From NCBI GenBank assembly GCA_903822005.1, contig CAIJNL010000037.1:1-64000 (forward strand): DNA of 64,000 nucleotides, read 5' to 3'. The translations under genes were made by a program, and so were the position numbers. Under the pieces are notes generated by a model. That model was not told the origin of the DNA, ran no database searches, and saw nothing but the letters and a program-made list of their open reading frames with translations. Source of the stretch: an uncultured Nitrospiraceae bacterium (lineage in GTDB: Bacteria > Nitrospirota > Thermodesulfovibrionia > Thermodesulfovibrionales > Dissulfurispiraceae). This document shows positions 52,259 to 61,730 of the stretch, piece after piece (positions within the stretch are counted from its first letter, which is position 1; every line of letters starts with the position of its first letter).

Positions 52259-53404
52259 TTAAAAATGCTCGCTTTCTTCATGCTCTCCCTGGGTATTCCT
52301 GTGCCCGTGTTCATCATCCTCGTCCCATACGATTACCTGCCAGTTGTCTCTTCTTGTCCTTGTGGGAAGCCATGGGGGAAGGGTGATCATAAAATAGGAT
52401 GCAAGGGCATTGGCATACGGTTCATACATCATCCTCAATTCCAGAAGCCTTTGGCGCGCGGGTTCTCCGTCCTGAAGTTTCAGCCCGACGGCTTTCAGGT
52501 TTGCGCGGAGTTCCGCAAGTTTATCTTGAGGCAGGCGGTCATGAGTCGGCTTTGAAGGCTGCTGCACGAATACCAGACAGAGGTCAACCATGGCATGGCG
52601 GGCCATGGCAAAGGTAAGTTCAGCCTGCCGCTTGCAGGCGCCCTCAGGTCCGACCATGACGAGAGCACAAGTATCGAGGATGGCGGTAAGGGCGCTCAAC
52701 CACGACTGGTTGTCATGCTGGGACCGGAAGTATGCAAGTACCGGATAAGAAAGATGGTCTTCCAGGAATTCTGCTGACCAGCGTTCCCATTCTTCAAGGA
52801 GCTGGCGCAGCGCGTACGTGCCGTGCTTGCTGTAGTGCCTGTGAAGCATCTCGGCCGCGCTTGGCGGTGATCCGGCACGGGCGTCGAGGAGCGAGATGTT
52901 CACTTCCCTGCGGGAGAAGGACTGATTAAGGGCGGGGATATAACTGATTATAAGAGCGAGGAAGCCGAATCCAAGCCCCGCCTCGGTTACCGTGAGGATA
53001 CGGGCAACTGTTGTGCTTGGGACCACATCTCCAAGCCCCAGGGTGAAGAAGGTGGTGCCGCTGAGATAGAGGTCGTTGATAAAACCGGTGCTGCCGTCGG
53101 CTGCGCGTAGTGATGAGCCCGTTCCCCAGTATAGCATCGCAAACCCGAGTATCAGACCCAATACCCATACGCTCAGCATTACAATGATAAAGAGCGGGCC
53201 GTAAAAACTGAGCCAGGTCTCACGAAACTTCGTGGGGGCAAACGCACTAACTATTATCTTCCAGGCATGCCATAAAAAGGTAAAGAAATGGCGGCTAAAC
53301 CGGAACCGACGTGTTACTCGGCGGGGCAGGATGATTATCTCGAATCCTTCCAGCAGGATAACGGCGATCAGGGTTGTTCCCGCCAATGCCGCCAATATCT
53401 CCAT
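52259..53404 (-). CDS. Potassium-channel-like two-helix pore protein
   Basis: A 381-residue protein. Helices at about 4-25, 70-97 and 148-170 surround a pore loop reading TTFFTLGLGDVVPST. The filter is GLGD instead of the K+-channel GYGD, so selectivity may be changed. A cytoplasmic helical domain (about 180-355) has no RCK/TrkA fold that I recognise. The C-terminus is His/Glu-rich (HGHRNTQGEHEESEH), a possible metal-binding tail. The start at 53404 is set by GGGAGG seven bases upstream; in-frame ATGs further up lack ribosome sites. It converges with madG. Confidence 0.8.
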   Translation of the reverse strand: MEILAALAGTTLIAVILLEGFEIIILPRRVTRRFRFSRHFFTFLWHAWKIIVSAFAPTKFRETWLSFYGPLFIIVMLSVWVLGLILGFAMLYWGTGSSLRAADGSTGFINDLYLSGTTFFTLGLGDVVPSTTVARILTVTEAGLGFGFLALIISYIPALNQSFSRREVNISLLDARAGSPPSAAEMLHRHYSKHGTYALRQLLEEWERWSAEFLEDHLSYPVLAYFRSQHDNQSWLSALTAILDTCALVMVGPEGACKRQAELTFAMARHAMVDLCLVFVQQPSKPTHDRLPQDKLAELRANLKAVGLKLQDGEPARQRLLELRMMYEPYANALASYFMITLPPWLPTRTRRDNWQVIVWDEDDEHGHRNTQGEHEESEHF

Positions 53405-53542
53405 TCCTGAACCTCCCGGCTTTAATATCATCGAAAGTTGTTTTTTGTTCGACATTATAAATATAACTTCAAACAGGTCTGGCCACAACGGAGGGCATGG
53501 GCAAAATAATTCTCGGCCCTGTCAGTGAGGGGGAAAGCACTT

Positions 53543-53572
53543 TTACAGCAATAAGTTATTTCTTAGTATAAT
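53543..53572 (+). promoter_or_regulatory. Candidate promoter of the zwf-pgl-gnd group
   Basis: TATAAT at 53567-53572 is preceded 18 bases upstream by TTACAG (53543-53548), a partial -35. GAGGAG stands before the zwf ATG. Confidence 0.5.
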
Positions 53573-53613
53573 TTGAAAATAAGAGAGTCCTGATTATTGA
53601 GGAGCATCCACAA

Positions 53614-55152
53614 ATGCGTGACATAATAGACAGCAGGTTCCTGCAGACCTGCGACATAACTTCGGGTGATGAAGGCATAAAACCTTTCACCCTTGTGATA
53701 TTCGGGGCCACAGGAAGCCTGAACAGTCTGAAGCTGATGCCCGCGATATTCAGGCTTTATCAAAGTGGGGCTTTGCCCGAATATTTTTCGATACTCGGAT
53801 TTGGACGCACAGAGCTTGCGGAAGAGGGATTTCGTGTGCTGATGAAGGAAGCTGTCACAAAGGCCTCTGATGGACCTGTTTCAGCAACGCAGTGGGAAGG
53901 GTTCACGAGCCACCTCTTTTATATGCCCGGCAATGTCGAAGAGGATGAGACGATGAAGCGCCTGACGGGCCGTATTGAAACTCTTTCTGTAAGGACTGAG
54001 AAGGGAAATAAAGAGGTCATTTATTATATGGCTGTGCCTCCTGAGACGACCACAGGCATAGTGAAACGACTTGAGAAATGCAATCTCTGCCATGGCCGGT
54101 TCAATACCAAAATTATGGTGGAGAAGCCTTTTGGCGTGAATAGAGATTCCGCGCGAAAATTGAACACTATGCTGCTGGAGGCCTTTGCCGAAGAACAGAT
54201 ATACCGCACTGACCACTATCTTGGCAAGGAACCTGTGCAGAACATCCTTTTTTTCCGCTTTACCAACACGATCTTCGAACAGCTCTGGAACTGGCGGTAT
54301 ATCGACAACGTGCAGATAACCATAGCCGAAGACATAGGCATCCAGCACAGGGGAGAATTCTATGAAAAAGCGGGAATACTGCGGGACATCATCCAGAACC
54401 ATGCCATGCAGCTTATTGGCATGATAGCCATGGAACCGCCGGTCGGATTTACCGCTGACTTTATAAGGGATGAAAAGATAAAGGTCTTCCGGTCTCTCAG
54501 GGGAACGGACAACAAATATATTGACGAGTATATGGTGCGCGGGCAGTATGCCGGCGGCAATGTGAACGGCGTCAATGCAGTAGGCTACCGGGCAGAAGAC
54601 AAGGTATCCGCCTCTTCCCTGACGCCGACTTTTTTCGCGGGGAAGTTTTATATCGACAACCTCAGGTGGGCGACAGTTCCTTTTTATGTGCGTGCCGGGA
54701 AACGGTTGAAAAGACAGATTACCGAAATCTGTATCCAGTTCAGGCAGCTTCCGCTCAGGCTCTTCGGCCGCACCTGTGATGTCATAGAGCCTAATGTATT
54801 AGTGCTGACAGTCAATCCGGACGAAAATATTTCCCTGCGTTTTGGCGTCAAGTATCCATATGCGCAAAATCAGATTTATACCGCAAACATGGATTTTAAT
54901 TACCGGGAAGTCTTCAGAAAGCCGCATCAGGATGCTTATGAAAGGCTTCTGCTGGATTGTATCAAGGGCGACCTTACGCTCTTTGGCAGGGCGGACATGT
55001 TAGAGGTGATGTGGGATGTTATAGACCCCGTGACAGAAAGATGGGAAGCCATGCAACCCGCAGATTTTCCCAATTACGAAGCCGGGACGTGGGGACCGGA
55101 GGAAGCAGACCGTCTCATCGGTAATGACGGACGTCACTGGCTTACTTTATAG
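53614..55152 (+). CDS. zwf: Glucose-6-phosphate dehydrogenase
   Basis: First enzyme of the oxidative pentose-phosphate pathway, making NAD(P)H. The 512 residues carry RTDHYLGKEPVQN, with the catalytic His region, MVEKPFG and IEPNVLVLTVNPDE-type C-terminal segments. The nucleotide fingerprint is GATGSLNSLKLMPA, with Ser where most have Asp (GASGDL). pgl starts two bases after the stop and gnd follows, so all three pathway steps are co-transcribed. Confidence 0.95.
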   Translation: MRDIIDSRFLQTCDITSGDEGIKPFTLVIFGATGSLNSLKLMPAIFRLYQSGALPEYFSILGFGRTELAEEGFRVLMKEAVTKASDGPVSATQWEGFTSHLFYMPGNVEEDETMKRLTGRIETLSVRTEKGNKEVIYYMAVPPETTTGIVKRLEKCNLCHGRFNTKIMVEKPFGVNRDSARKLNTMLLEAFAEEQIYRTDHYLGKEPVQNILFFRFTNTIFEQLWNWRYIDNVQITIAEDIGIQHRGEFYEKAGILRDIIQNHAMQLIGMIAMEPPVGFTADFIRDEKIKVFRSLRGTDNKYIDEYMVRGQYAGGNVNGVNAVGYRAEDKVSASSLTPTFFAGKFYIDNLRWATVPFYVRAGKRLKRQITEICIQFRQLPLRLFGRTCDVIEPNVLVLTVNPDENISLRFGVKYPYAQNQIYTANMDFNYREVFRKPHQDAYERLLLDCIKGDLTLFGRADMLEVMWDVIDPVTERWEAMQPADFPNYEAGTWGPEEADRLIGNDGRHWLTL

Positions 55153-55154
55153 GC

Positions 55155-55919
55155 ATGGAGAACCGCAATCCCCGCATATTCGTGTTTAATGACGGTAAAG
55201 AAATTGCCGCATTTCTGATCAGGCGCTGGTGCGAGATAGCTGAAGAGGCATTGGACGGCAAAGGTTTTTTTGCCGTAGCGCTTTCTGGTGGAACGGCGGC
55301 TGTTGATTTTTACAGCCAGCTCCCGAAACTGAAGGAAAACTTTCGATGGGACAGGACACATATTTTTCTTGTGGATGAGAGGTTTGTGTCTTACAGAAGC
55401 AAAGACAGCAACCTCGGACTCATGCGGGAACTGTTCCTGCGAGGTATAAATATCCCGGCCGGAAATGTTCATGCTGTTGATACAGGAAAAGGTTCCGCAT
55501 CACAGGCTGCAGAGCTGTATGAAAAAGAGTTGCGGCAATTCTTCGGGCTTTCGGGAAATGAATTGCCAGCATTTGATTTTGTGGGACTCGGTATTGGTGA
55601 GGACGGGCATACGGCGTCGCTCTTCCCGGGCGGCCCGGAAGTCCTCGAAAAAGAGCGCTTGGTAATTACGAGTGAAAATCCGGGAGTAAGGCATAAGAGA
55701 ATAAGCCTTACACTTCCGGTCTTTAATAACGCCCGGCATGTAATATTCATTGCCTCCGGGAGGCGGAAGGCCGAAATACTTAAACGCGTTATCGAGGAAG
55801 GTGACAGGTCGCTGCCCGCGGCAGGGATAATGCCTCCGGAAGGAGAACTTGCATTTGTCATTGACAGGGCGGCCGCCTCTTTATTGAACACTGAACAGGA
55901 ATCTGTATATTTAAAATAG
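55155..55919 (+). CDS. pgl: 6-phosphogluconolactonase (DevB type)
   Basis: A 254-residue lactonase of the NagB/DevB fold. The sugar-phosphate loop is ALSGGTAAVDFY; further signatures are FLVDERFVSYRSKDSN and DFVGLGIGEDGHTASLFPG, with the catalytic His. It hydrolyses the lactone released by Zwf. Starts two bases after zwf with no separate strong ribosome site, suggesting translational coupling. Confidence 0.95.
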   Translation: MENRNPRIFVFNDGKEIAAFLIRRWCEIAEEALDGKGFFAVALSGGTAAVDFYSQLPKLKENFRWDRTHIFLVDERFVSYRSKDSNLGLMRELFLRGINIPAGNVHAVDTGKGSASQAAELYEKELRQFFGLSGNELPAFDFVGLGIGEDGHTASLFPGGPEVLEKERLVITSENPGVRHKRISLTLPVFNNARHVIFIASGRRKAEILKRVIEEGDRSLPAAGIMPPEGELAFVIDRAAASLLNTEQESVYLK

Positions 55920-55963
55920 AATGAAAAGCATTAATAGGAACCGTCTCAAACAGGAGGGTCGGC

Positions 55964-56890
55964 ATGCAGGTAGGAATGGTAGGGTTGGGCCGCATGGGCA
56001 TGAACATGGCAATACGCCTGCTCAGGGGCGGACAGGAAGTGGTCGCTTATAACAGGACCGCTGACAAAGTCGATGCGCTGGTGAAAGACGAGGGGGCCCT
56101 GGGTGCTTACTCGCTTGAGGAGCTCGTGAAAAAGCTTACTCCCCCGAGGTTTATATGGTTGATGCTTCCTGCAGGGAAAACCGTTGACGAATGCATAGAG
56201 AAGCTTGCCGGACTGTTACAAAAAGGCGACACTATAATAGACGGAGGAAACAGCTTTTACAAGGATGATCTGAGAAGAAGCGGGGAACTCAGGACGGCCG
56301 GGATCAATTATCTCGATATAGGTGTGAGCGGCGGAATCTGGGGGCTGAAAGTCGGATATTGCCAGATGGTGGGAGGAGACCGGGAGGTCTTTGAGAGGAT
56401 TGAGCCTGCCATAGCCGTGCTTGCTCCGAAGGATGGATATATGTTCTGCGGGCCTTCAGGCGCAGGCCATTTTGTGAAGATGGTGCACAACGGCATCGAA
56501 TACGGAATGATGGAAGCAATTGGAGAAGGCTTTGCGATCATGAACGGATCACAGTATCGCGAGAGTCTCGATCTTTCGAAGGTTGCCCATCTCTGGAACC
56601 AGGGCAGTGTTGTCCGTTCATGGCTGATGGAACTGGCACACGATGCGCTTACAAAAGACCCGCCGCTTGCGCAGATCAGGGGTCATATTGAAGACTCAGG
56701 CGAAGGACGCTGGACCGTTCTGCAGGCCATAGAGGAGTCTGTGCCTGCTCCAGTGCTCGCCCTGTCACTTTTTCAGCGTTTCCGCTCGCGGGAAGAAGAG
56801 TCTTTCAGCGACAGGCTCATTGCTGCCTTGAGGAATGAATTCGGCGGGCATGCTGTGCAGAAGAGAAACGACACAGGCAAGTCCGCATAA
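55964..56890 (+). CDS. gnd: 6-phosphogluconate dehydrogenase, short (GndA/YqeC-like) form
   Basis: Oxidatively decarboxylates 6-phosphogluconate to ribulose-5-phosphate. The Rossmann motif is GLGRMGMNMA, the substrate loop GVSGGIWGLKVGYCQMVGG, and the catalytic Lys is in GHFVKMVHNGIEYGMM. At 308 residues it is the short, often NAD-specific form, without the C-terminal half of the 470-residue E. coli type. CAGGAGGG precedes the ATG. Confidence 0.94.
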   Translation: MQVGMVGLGRMGMNMAIRLLRGGQEVVAYNRTADKVDALVKDEGALGAYSLEELVKKLTPPRFIWLMLPAGKTVDECIEKLAGLLQKGDTIIDGGNSFYKDDLRRSGELRTAGINYLDIGVSGGIWGLKVGYCQMVGGDREVFERIEPAIAVLAPKDGYMFCGPSGAGHFVKMVHNGIEYGMMEAIGEGFAIMNGSQYRESLDLSKVAHLWNQGSVVRSWLMELAHDALTKDPPLAQIRGHIEDSGEGRWTVLQAIEESVPAPVLALSLFQRFRSREEESFSDRLIAALRNEFGGHAVQKRNDTGKSA

Positions 56891-56957
56891 ACAGATTCCG
56901 GCGTGTGGGACCCGACATTGGGAGCAAAGATATTATTTTGCAGGGAAAATATAAATT

Positions 56958-58625
56958 ATGGATAAAATTCTGATTAACGATGATATGAAGAAAATCCTGG
57001 CCGAGACCTTCAAGGCGCTTCGTGACGAAGTCTCAGTAGAGGTCTTCACGAAGAAAGGGCTCAATGATGCGTTCAATGAGGCGGTGGAGGCAGTAATCAA
57101 AATGCTCCCCGAGATTTCGTCTCTTATCAGGGTGAACTTTTTTGAGGTTGGGGACGAACAATCGATCAGGCGGGCAGTGCAGCAGTCGCCGACTGTCCTT
57201 ATTGCACCCGACAAATATTCGATCCGGTTCACCGGCGCACCTATTGGCGAAGAGGGACGGTCGCTGATCCTTACACTCCTTATGGTATCGACAGGCAGCG
57301 TCATACTCAAAAACGAATCGGTCATGCGGCTGGCCGATTTAAAGGAAAAGCGTCAAATCGAGGTCTTTGTCAGTCCGACCTGTCCGTATTGTCCTGAACA
57401 GGTCCTTTTTGCCGTCTCAGCCGCTATTGCCCGCAAGGACCTGGTCTCGGTTGAGGTGATAGAGATATTCGAGAACCAGGAGCGGGCCCGGCTGCGCGGT
57501 GTCATTTCTGTCCCGCATGTCTTCATGAACGGTACGCTGATAATGCCCGGCGCGCTTAACGAGGAATTATTCATCGAATCCCTTGTCACCCTCAAAAGGC
57601 CCGAGGTCCTTACGACCGGGTTTTCCGATGTCCCGGTCGAAAAGGACATTCTTATTGTCGGGGCCGGTCCGGCCGGACTTACTGCGGCCATATACGCGGA
57701 GCGCTCCGGACTGAAGACGGTCGTTATGGAGAAGGATGCAATAGGCGGTCAAATAATGATAACGCCTGTGGTAGAAAATTACCCCGGATTTTCGCGGGTC
57801 GCGGGCAGGTCCCTGGTCGATATGATATCGCAGCAGGCACTCCAGTATGCCGAGATCCATCTTGGAGAAGACATACAGGAGGTGGTAAAAGATTATGCGC
57901 ATTTCAAGGTGCGAACCAATGCAAGGATTTATATTGTGAAAGGCATCATTATAGCGTCCGGCGCGAAGAGCCGGCTGCTTCAGGTCCCGGGCGAAGACCG
58001 ACTCTATGGCAAGGGGGTGAGCACCTGTGCCGAATGCGACGGCTATTATTTCAAGGACGGGAAAAAAGTGGGCGTTGTCGGTGGAGGGAATACCGCTGCC
58101 ACCTATGCCCTTTACCTCCACCACCTCGGCGCCAGCGTCACACTGGTCCATCGCGGCGCTGAGCTGCGGGCCGAAAAAAGGCTCCGGGACAGCCTGATTG
58201 CCGAGAAGATAGAGATAATATTTGAATCTGAAGTAAAAGAAATCCTTGGCTTAAAAACGGTAGAGGGACTGAAGCTTGCGAATAAAAAGGACGGCACGAC
58301 AAAGGAGCTGCCGGTCGACGGGGTGTTCATTGCCATTGGGTATGAGCCCAATAATGCAGTCGCCAAAATGATCGGGCTGAAAATGGATGATTACGGGTAC
58401 ATCGTTTCGGATGAAAGGCAGAGGACTTCCATGCCCGGTGTTTACGCGGCAGGCGATATTGCGGGCGGGGTAAAACAGATCGTAGTTGCCGTGGCGCAGG
58501 GCTCAGTGGCTGCCATATCAGCTTTTGAGGATATAACAAATCCGTACTGGACCAGGAAGGAGCAGCAGGAAACTGCCCCGGCCGCCGGGAGCGGACAAAA
58601 TAAGGAACACCAGGGAGGCATATAA
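56958..58625 (+). CDS. Thioredoxin-reductase-like flavoprotein with N-terminal double thioredoxin fold (AhpF-like)
   Basis: A 555-residue protein resembling AhpF and glutaredoxin-like PDO-TrxR fusions. Residues 1-220 form two thioredoxin-like folds, the second with the redox motif CPYC (142-145). Residues 228-540 are a thioredoxin reductase: FAD motif GAGPAG (235-240), redox CAEC (357-360), NAD(P) motif GVVGGGNTAATYAL, and AAGDIAGG. No peroxiredoxin gene (ahpC) lies beside it, so its partner is unknown. It directly precedes a UspA gene by two bases. Confidence 0.88.
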   Translation: MDKILINDDMKKILAETFKALRDEVSVEVFTKKGLNDAFNEAVEAVIKMLPEISSLIRVNFFEVGDEQSIRRAVQQSPTVLIAPDKYSIRFTGAPIGEEGRSLILTLLMVSTGSVILKNESVMRLADLKEKRQIEVFVSPTCPYCPEQVLFAVSAAIARKDLVSVEVIEIFENQERARLRGVISVPHVFMNGTLIMPGALNEELFIESLVTLKRPEVLTTGFSDVPVEKDILIVGAGPAGLTAAIYAERSGLKTVVMEKDAIGGQIMITPVVENYPGFSRVAGRSLVDMISQQALQYAEIHLGEDIQEVVKDYAHFKVRTNARIYIVKGIIIASGAKSRLLQVPGEDRLYGKGVSTCAECDGYYFKDGKKVGVVGGGNTAATYALYLHHLGASVTLVHRGAELRAEKRLRDSLIAEKIEIIFESEVKEILGLKTVEGLKLANKKDGTTKELPVDGVFIAIGYEPNNAVAKMIGLKMDDYGYIVSDERQRTSMPGVYAAGDIAGGVKQIVVAVAQGSVAAISAFEDITNPYWTRKEQQETAPAAGSGQNKEHQGGI

Positions 58626-58627
58626 TA

Positions 58628-59101
58628 ATGAGAAAGATACTGGTCGCATTAGACGGGTCCGAAAATTCCTTGAAGGCCGTCCATTATGCCGGAACTCAAT
58701 TCGGATGCAGCGATGATATACGGATAGTCCTTTGTAACGTCCTGCCGATTGTTCCTGCCGAGTTTTGGGACGATGGGCACATACTGACTGAAAAAGAGAG
58801 GACAGACAGAAAGAATGTGATCGACAAATGGATCGAAAACCAGAAGTTGCAGCTCGACCCAATGTTTGCTGCCGCTAAAAATACTTTAAGTGCGGCCGGG
58901 GTTGAAGCTGACCAGGTAACAACGAAGCTGCTCTCTGATTCTCTCGATATTGCCGCCAGCATTTGTGAAGAGGCCCGCACCGGAGGTTATCAGACACTTG
59001 TCATAGGCAGGTGCGGCCGTTCGGACCCGCAAGGCCGGATAGGGATGATCGCCGAAAAGATAGCCAGACTCGGCGCGGTCATTCCTGTATGTATTGTCTA
59101 A
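58628..59101 (+). CDS. Universal stress protein, UspA family
   Basis: A 157-residue single Usp domain. It begins RKILVALDGSENSLKAVHYA and ends in an RCGRSDPQGRIGMIAEKIARL segment, close to the ATP-binding G-2x-G-9x-G(S/T) pattern. Starts two bases after the flavoprotein gene with GGGAGG overlapping its end, so the two are translationally linked and may respond together to redox stress. Confidence 0.9.
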   Translation: MRKILVALDGSENSLKAVHYAGTQFGCSDDIRIVLCNVLPIVPAEFWDDGHILTEKERTDRKNVIDKWIENQKLQLDPMFAAAKNTLSAAGVEADQVTTKLLSDSLDIAASICEEARTGGYQTLVIGRCGRSDPQGRIGMIAEKIARLGAVIPVCIV

Positions 59102-59113
59102 GGAGGGATTGCC

Positions 59114-60196
59114 ATGAAGAGAACATTTTCGACAAGGAAAGCCTTATTTGTAACTGCGGTTGCCGTTATGTCATTGCTTGTATGGTCAATGGAGTCTGCG
59201 GCAGAGCCGCCGCCTGTATCTGCTCCAATAGTTCGTGAGGGTGATTTCGCTTTGGAACTGGCACGGGCCCTTAAAGCCGGAGAACCCGAGACTGACGTTG
59301 AGGCTGAAAGCATGCTTGGTACAGCGGGAGTGGCCCCGCGCAATGGATGGATAGCCGATTATCCGGTAACTCCTGATATCATAGGAGAACTCAGGGATTC
59401 CATTATCTATGCGGCGCAGGCCAGGACCATTCCTATGGACAGGGACACAGCCTTAAAGGTATTCGAAGGAGTCCAGTCCATGATGTATTTATCAGTCACT
59501 CCGGCTGTCGCCGGTCCTCCGGCCAGCGCGCGGGGAACAGTCAGCGATACGGGCACGGCAGAGGTTGCCTATCCTGATGAAGAGACGCAGGCTGAGTATT
59601 ATTCCGATGAAGGCCCACCGGTAGTCACATATTACGCTCCTCCACCGGCATACTCCTATCTGTATGCCTGGGTACCATATCCTTTCTGGTGGACTGATGT
59701 CTGGTTCGGCGGTTTTTTTGTGCTGCGCGATTTTCACAGGGACCACTGGCGTGACGGCCGCCATTCAATAGTCAGCAACCATTTTAATGATGTCTCTGCC
59801 CACAGGGTCTTCAGGGTAGATCCTGTGAACAGGCACAACGGAAGGACGTTCGCAGGGGTAGGGGCCCCCAAAGCGAATAACTTCATAGGGACCGGAGTGC
59901 AGAGATCTCCTGAAAGAATATTCAATAACAGGCGGCCATCAGGGCAGGGTTTAGTAGCTCCGCAAAAAAGCGCGACGGTCAGAGAGCCTGCCTCAAGAGG
60001 ATACCGCTCCACAAACCCATTTCCGCAGGACAGGGTTTACAGTCAACCAGCTGGAGCGGGCAGGACGTATGCCCCGCGTTCCGCGGCGCCTTCCGGAGGA
60101 GGGGGAAGAGCGGTCACTGCGCCCAGTGGCGGTGGCAGGTCAGCCAGTCCTCCGGGCGGCGGCAGCAGAGGGCATGAAGGGGGCGGCAGAAGGTAG
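59114..60196 (+). CDS. Exported protein with Gly/Ser-rich tail, unknown
   Basis: A 360-residue secreted protein. A signal peptide (about 1-30, ending SAA) precedes an acidic N-terminal domain, a Pro/Tyr-rich stretch (PPPAYSYLYAWVPYPFWWTD), a His/Arg-rich segment and a low-complexity C-terminus of SGGG/PGGG repeats ending GGGRR. The composition resembles surface or envelope proteins of Geobacter-like bacteria, but I recognise no domain. GGAGG precedes the ATG. Last gene of the zwf-side group. Confidence 0.75.
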   Translation: MKRTFSTRKALFVTAVAVMSLLVWSMESAAEPPPVSAPIVREGDFALELARALKAGEPETDVEAESMLGTAGVAPRNGWIADYPVTPDIIGELRDSIIYAAQARTIPMDRDTALKVFEGVQSMMYLSVTPAVAGPPASARGTVSDTGTAEVAYPDEETQAEYYSDEGPPVVTYYAPPPAYSYLYAWVPYPFWWTDVWFGGFFVLRDFHRDHWRDGRHSIVSNHFNDVSAHRVFRVDPVNRHNGRTFAGVGAPKANNFIGTGVQRSPERIFNNRRPSGQGLVAPQKSATVREPASRGYRSTNPFPQDRVYSQPAGAGRTYAPRSAAPSGGGGRAVTAPSGGGRSASPPGGGSRGHEGGGRR

Positions 60197-60281
60197 AAAT
60201 TAAACCGTGCGTCCAGGTTTGGTCCGGGAGCATAGACTAGTTGCAAAAATTATGAGCTGGAAACCGGAAAACAAATATTAA

Positions 60282-60314
60282 AAATGGGGCAGGGATGTGA
60301 TTACTGCCCCATTT
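60282..60314 (-). terminator. Terminator between convergent genes
   Basis: AAATGGGGCAG (60282-60292) and CTGCCCCATTT (60304-60314) form an 11-bp stem. Read on the minus strand it ends in TTTTTAAT, so it mainly serves the racemase gene, but could also stop the plus-strand group. Confidence 0.85.
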
Positions 60315-60346
60315 ATCAAGCCGACAGAAGCATCCTCTCGTCACAT

Positions 60347-61630
60347 TCAGCCCGCAGGCCTGATCACCGGCAGCATGTCAGGTGCGTGCGTAAGAACGGT
60401 GATTCTTGCATTCTTCCCTTTTTCCCGCAATGCCGAATCAAGTGCATCCTGAACAGTACTGAAATATCTGAATCCCAGTTTATTGGCGTCGTCACTGCAA
60501 ATCCCGCTGGATACGATATAAACGCTTTCCCTCTCTTTCACCTGGGCCCACGCAATAGCAAGGGCCGCTGCAACTTCGTCATGCAGCTGTTTGCAGGAAA
60601 CCATTTCGCGTATGCCGCAGGCATCCTTGTGAGTGACCTCTAAAATATCCTTGTGCGTCACCGCAACGCCTTCGTGGCACGGGGTCGCGATTATAATGAT
60701 TCCGCCGGCCTTGACTGCAAGGTCGGAAGGGTACAGGGTTTTGTGCGCCTGCCAGAACTCGAGATCACAGGGATATGAACTCGACAGGACTATATCGGCT
60801 TCTTCAGGAATTTCCACAGAATAGACCGTCTTTGACAGAGCCACTCCCTGGTTAAAGGCCGCTGTCACATCGCCGAAGAAGGCTTGTACAACCTCGCCGT
60901 TCCGGTTCAGGACAGTGTTCAGAATTGTATTCAGCCCCACACTGCGGGCGATGGAGTTCAGCTCAGTCCGGACCGGATTGTCAGTTACCCCCAAATAAGA
61001 ACGGAGCGCCCTGACGCTGAGCAGGTGGGTTTCTGCCGTCGTTTCTTCACCGCATATGCCGGGCTGTACTATTTTGGCCCCGCCCGAAAAGCCGGGTATG
61101 TGGTGCGGCACGATACTGCCGACCCCGATTTTAAAATCAGCGGCAAATGTCTCTCGGTTTATTGTTACATGCGTGCCATTCGGCGTCGTACCAAGGTCGA
61201 CCAGCTCTGACCTGTTCTTGTAATCGTGGTTTTTTATGACCACGCGGTTTACGACTTCCCGGCCGAATTTCCGCAGGATTTCTTCCGGAGTCATGAAGCG
61301 GTGGGTGCCCAAGGCAATGATGATGGTAATTTGTGAATCCGTCACCCCTGTTGCATTCATTTCGTCGAGAAGCACAGGTATAATCTTGTCCGTCGGTGTC
61401 AGGCGCGTGTTGTCGTCTGCTACGATGACCACACTGCCGGCGCCCTTAAGCAGTTCCCCGAGCGGATTACATCCAATCGGGGAACTGAGCGATCTCATCA
61501 CCTCAGCCCTCACATCACTTACGGGGCTGACATCCTTAGGTGAATAAACGCCGATCAGGTTTCTAAACGGAATATTGACATGGACCGTTTCTTTTCCATA
61601 CGGTAGTGTTACTGATACATTCGTTATCAA
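60347..61630 (-). CDS. larA: LarA-type nickel-pincer racemase/epimerase family
   Basis: A 427-residue enzyme of the lactate racemase family, which uses a nickel-pincer nucleotide for hydride transfer on 2-hydroxyacids. Motifs: DDNTRLTP, ALGTHR, KNHDYKN, and GFSGGAKIVQPGICGEETTAETH carrying the cofactor Lys and a Ni-binding His. The specific substrate is unknown, since many relatives act on other hydroxyacids. A TTG start at 61630 is set by GGAGG five bases upstream; the frame extends to 61660 without a ribosome site. No larB, larC or larE is in the window. Confidence 0.85.
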   Translation of the reverse strand: MITNVSVTLPYGKETVHVNIPFRNLIGVYSPKDVSPVSDVRAEVMRSLSSPIGCNPLGELLKGAGSVVIVADDNTRLTPTDKIIPVLLDEMNATGVTDSQITIIIALGTHRFMTPEEILRKFGREVVNRVVIKNHDYKNRSELVDLGTTPNGTHVTINRETFAADFKIGVGSIVPHHIPGFSGGAKIVQPGICGEETTAETHLLSVRALRSYLGVTDNPVRTELNSIARSVGLNTILNTVLNRNGEVVQAFFGDVTAAFNQGVALSKTVYSVEIPEEADIVLSSSYPCDLEFWQAHKTLYPSDLAVKAGGIIIIATPCHEGVAVTHKDILEVTHKDACGIREMVSCKQLHDEVAAALAIAWAQVKERESVYIVSSGICSDDANKLGFRYFSTVQDALDSALREKGKNARITVLTHAPDMLPVIRPAG

Positions 61631-61730
61631 TCCTGCCTCCACAGATACGTCCCGCAACAACAGATTATGCTAATTAAATACCTTAATTAATTGCAAACCT
61701 GCTACGGGAAGAAATGTTGCAGGACCAAAG

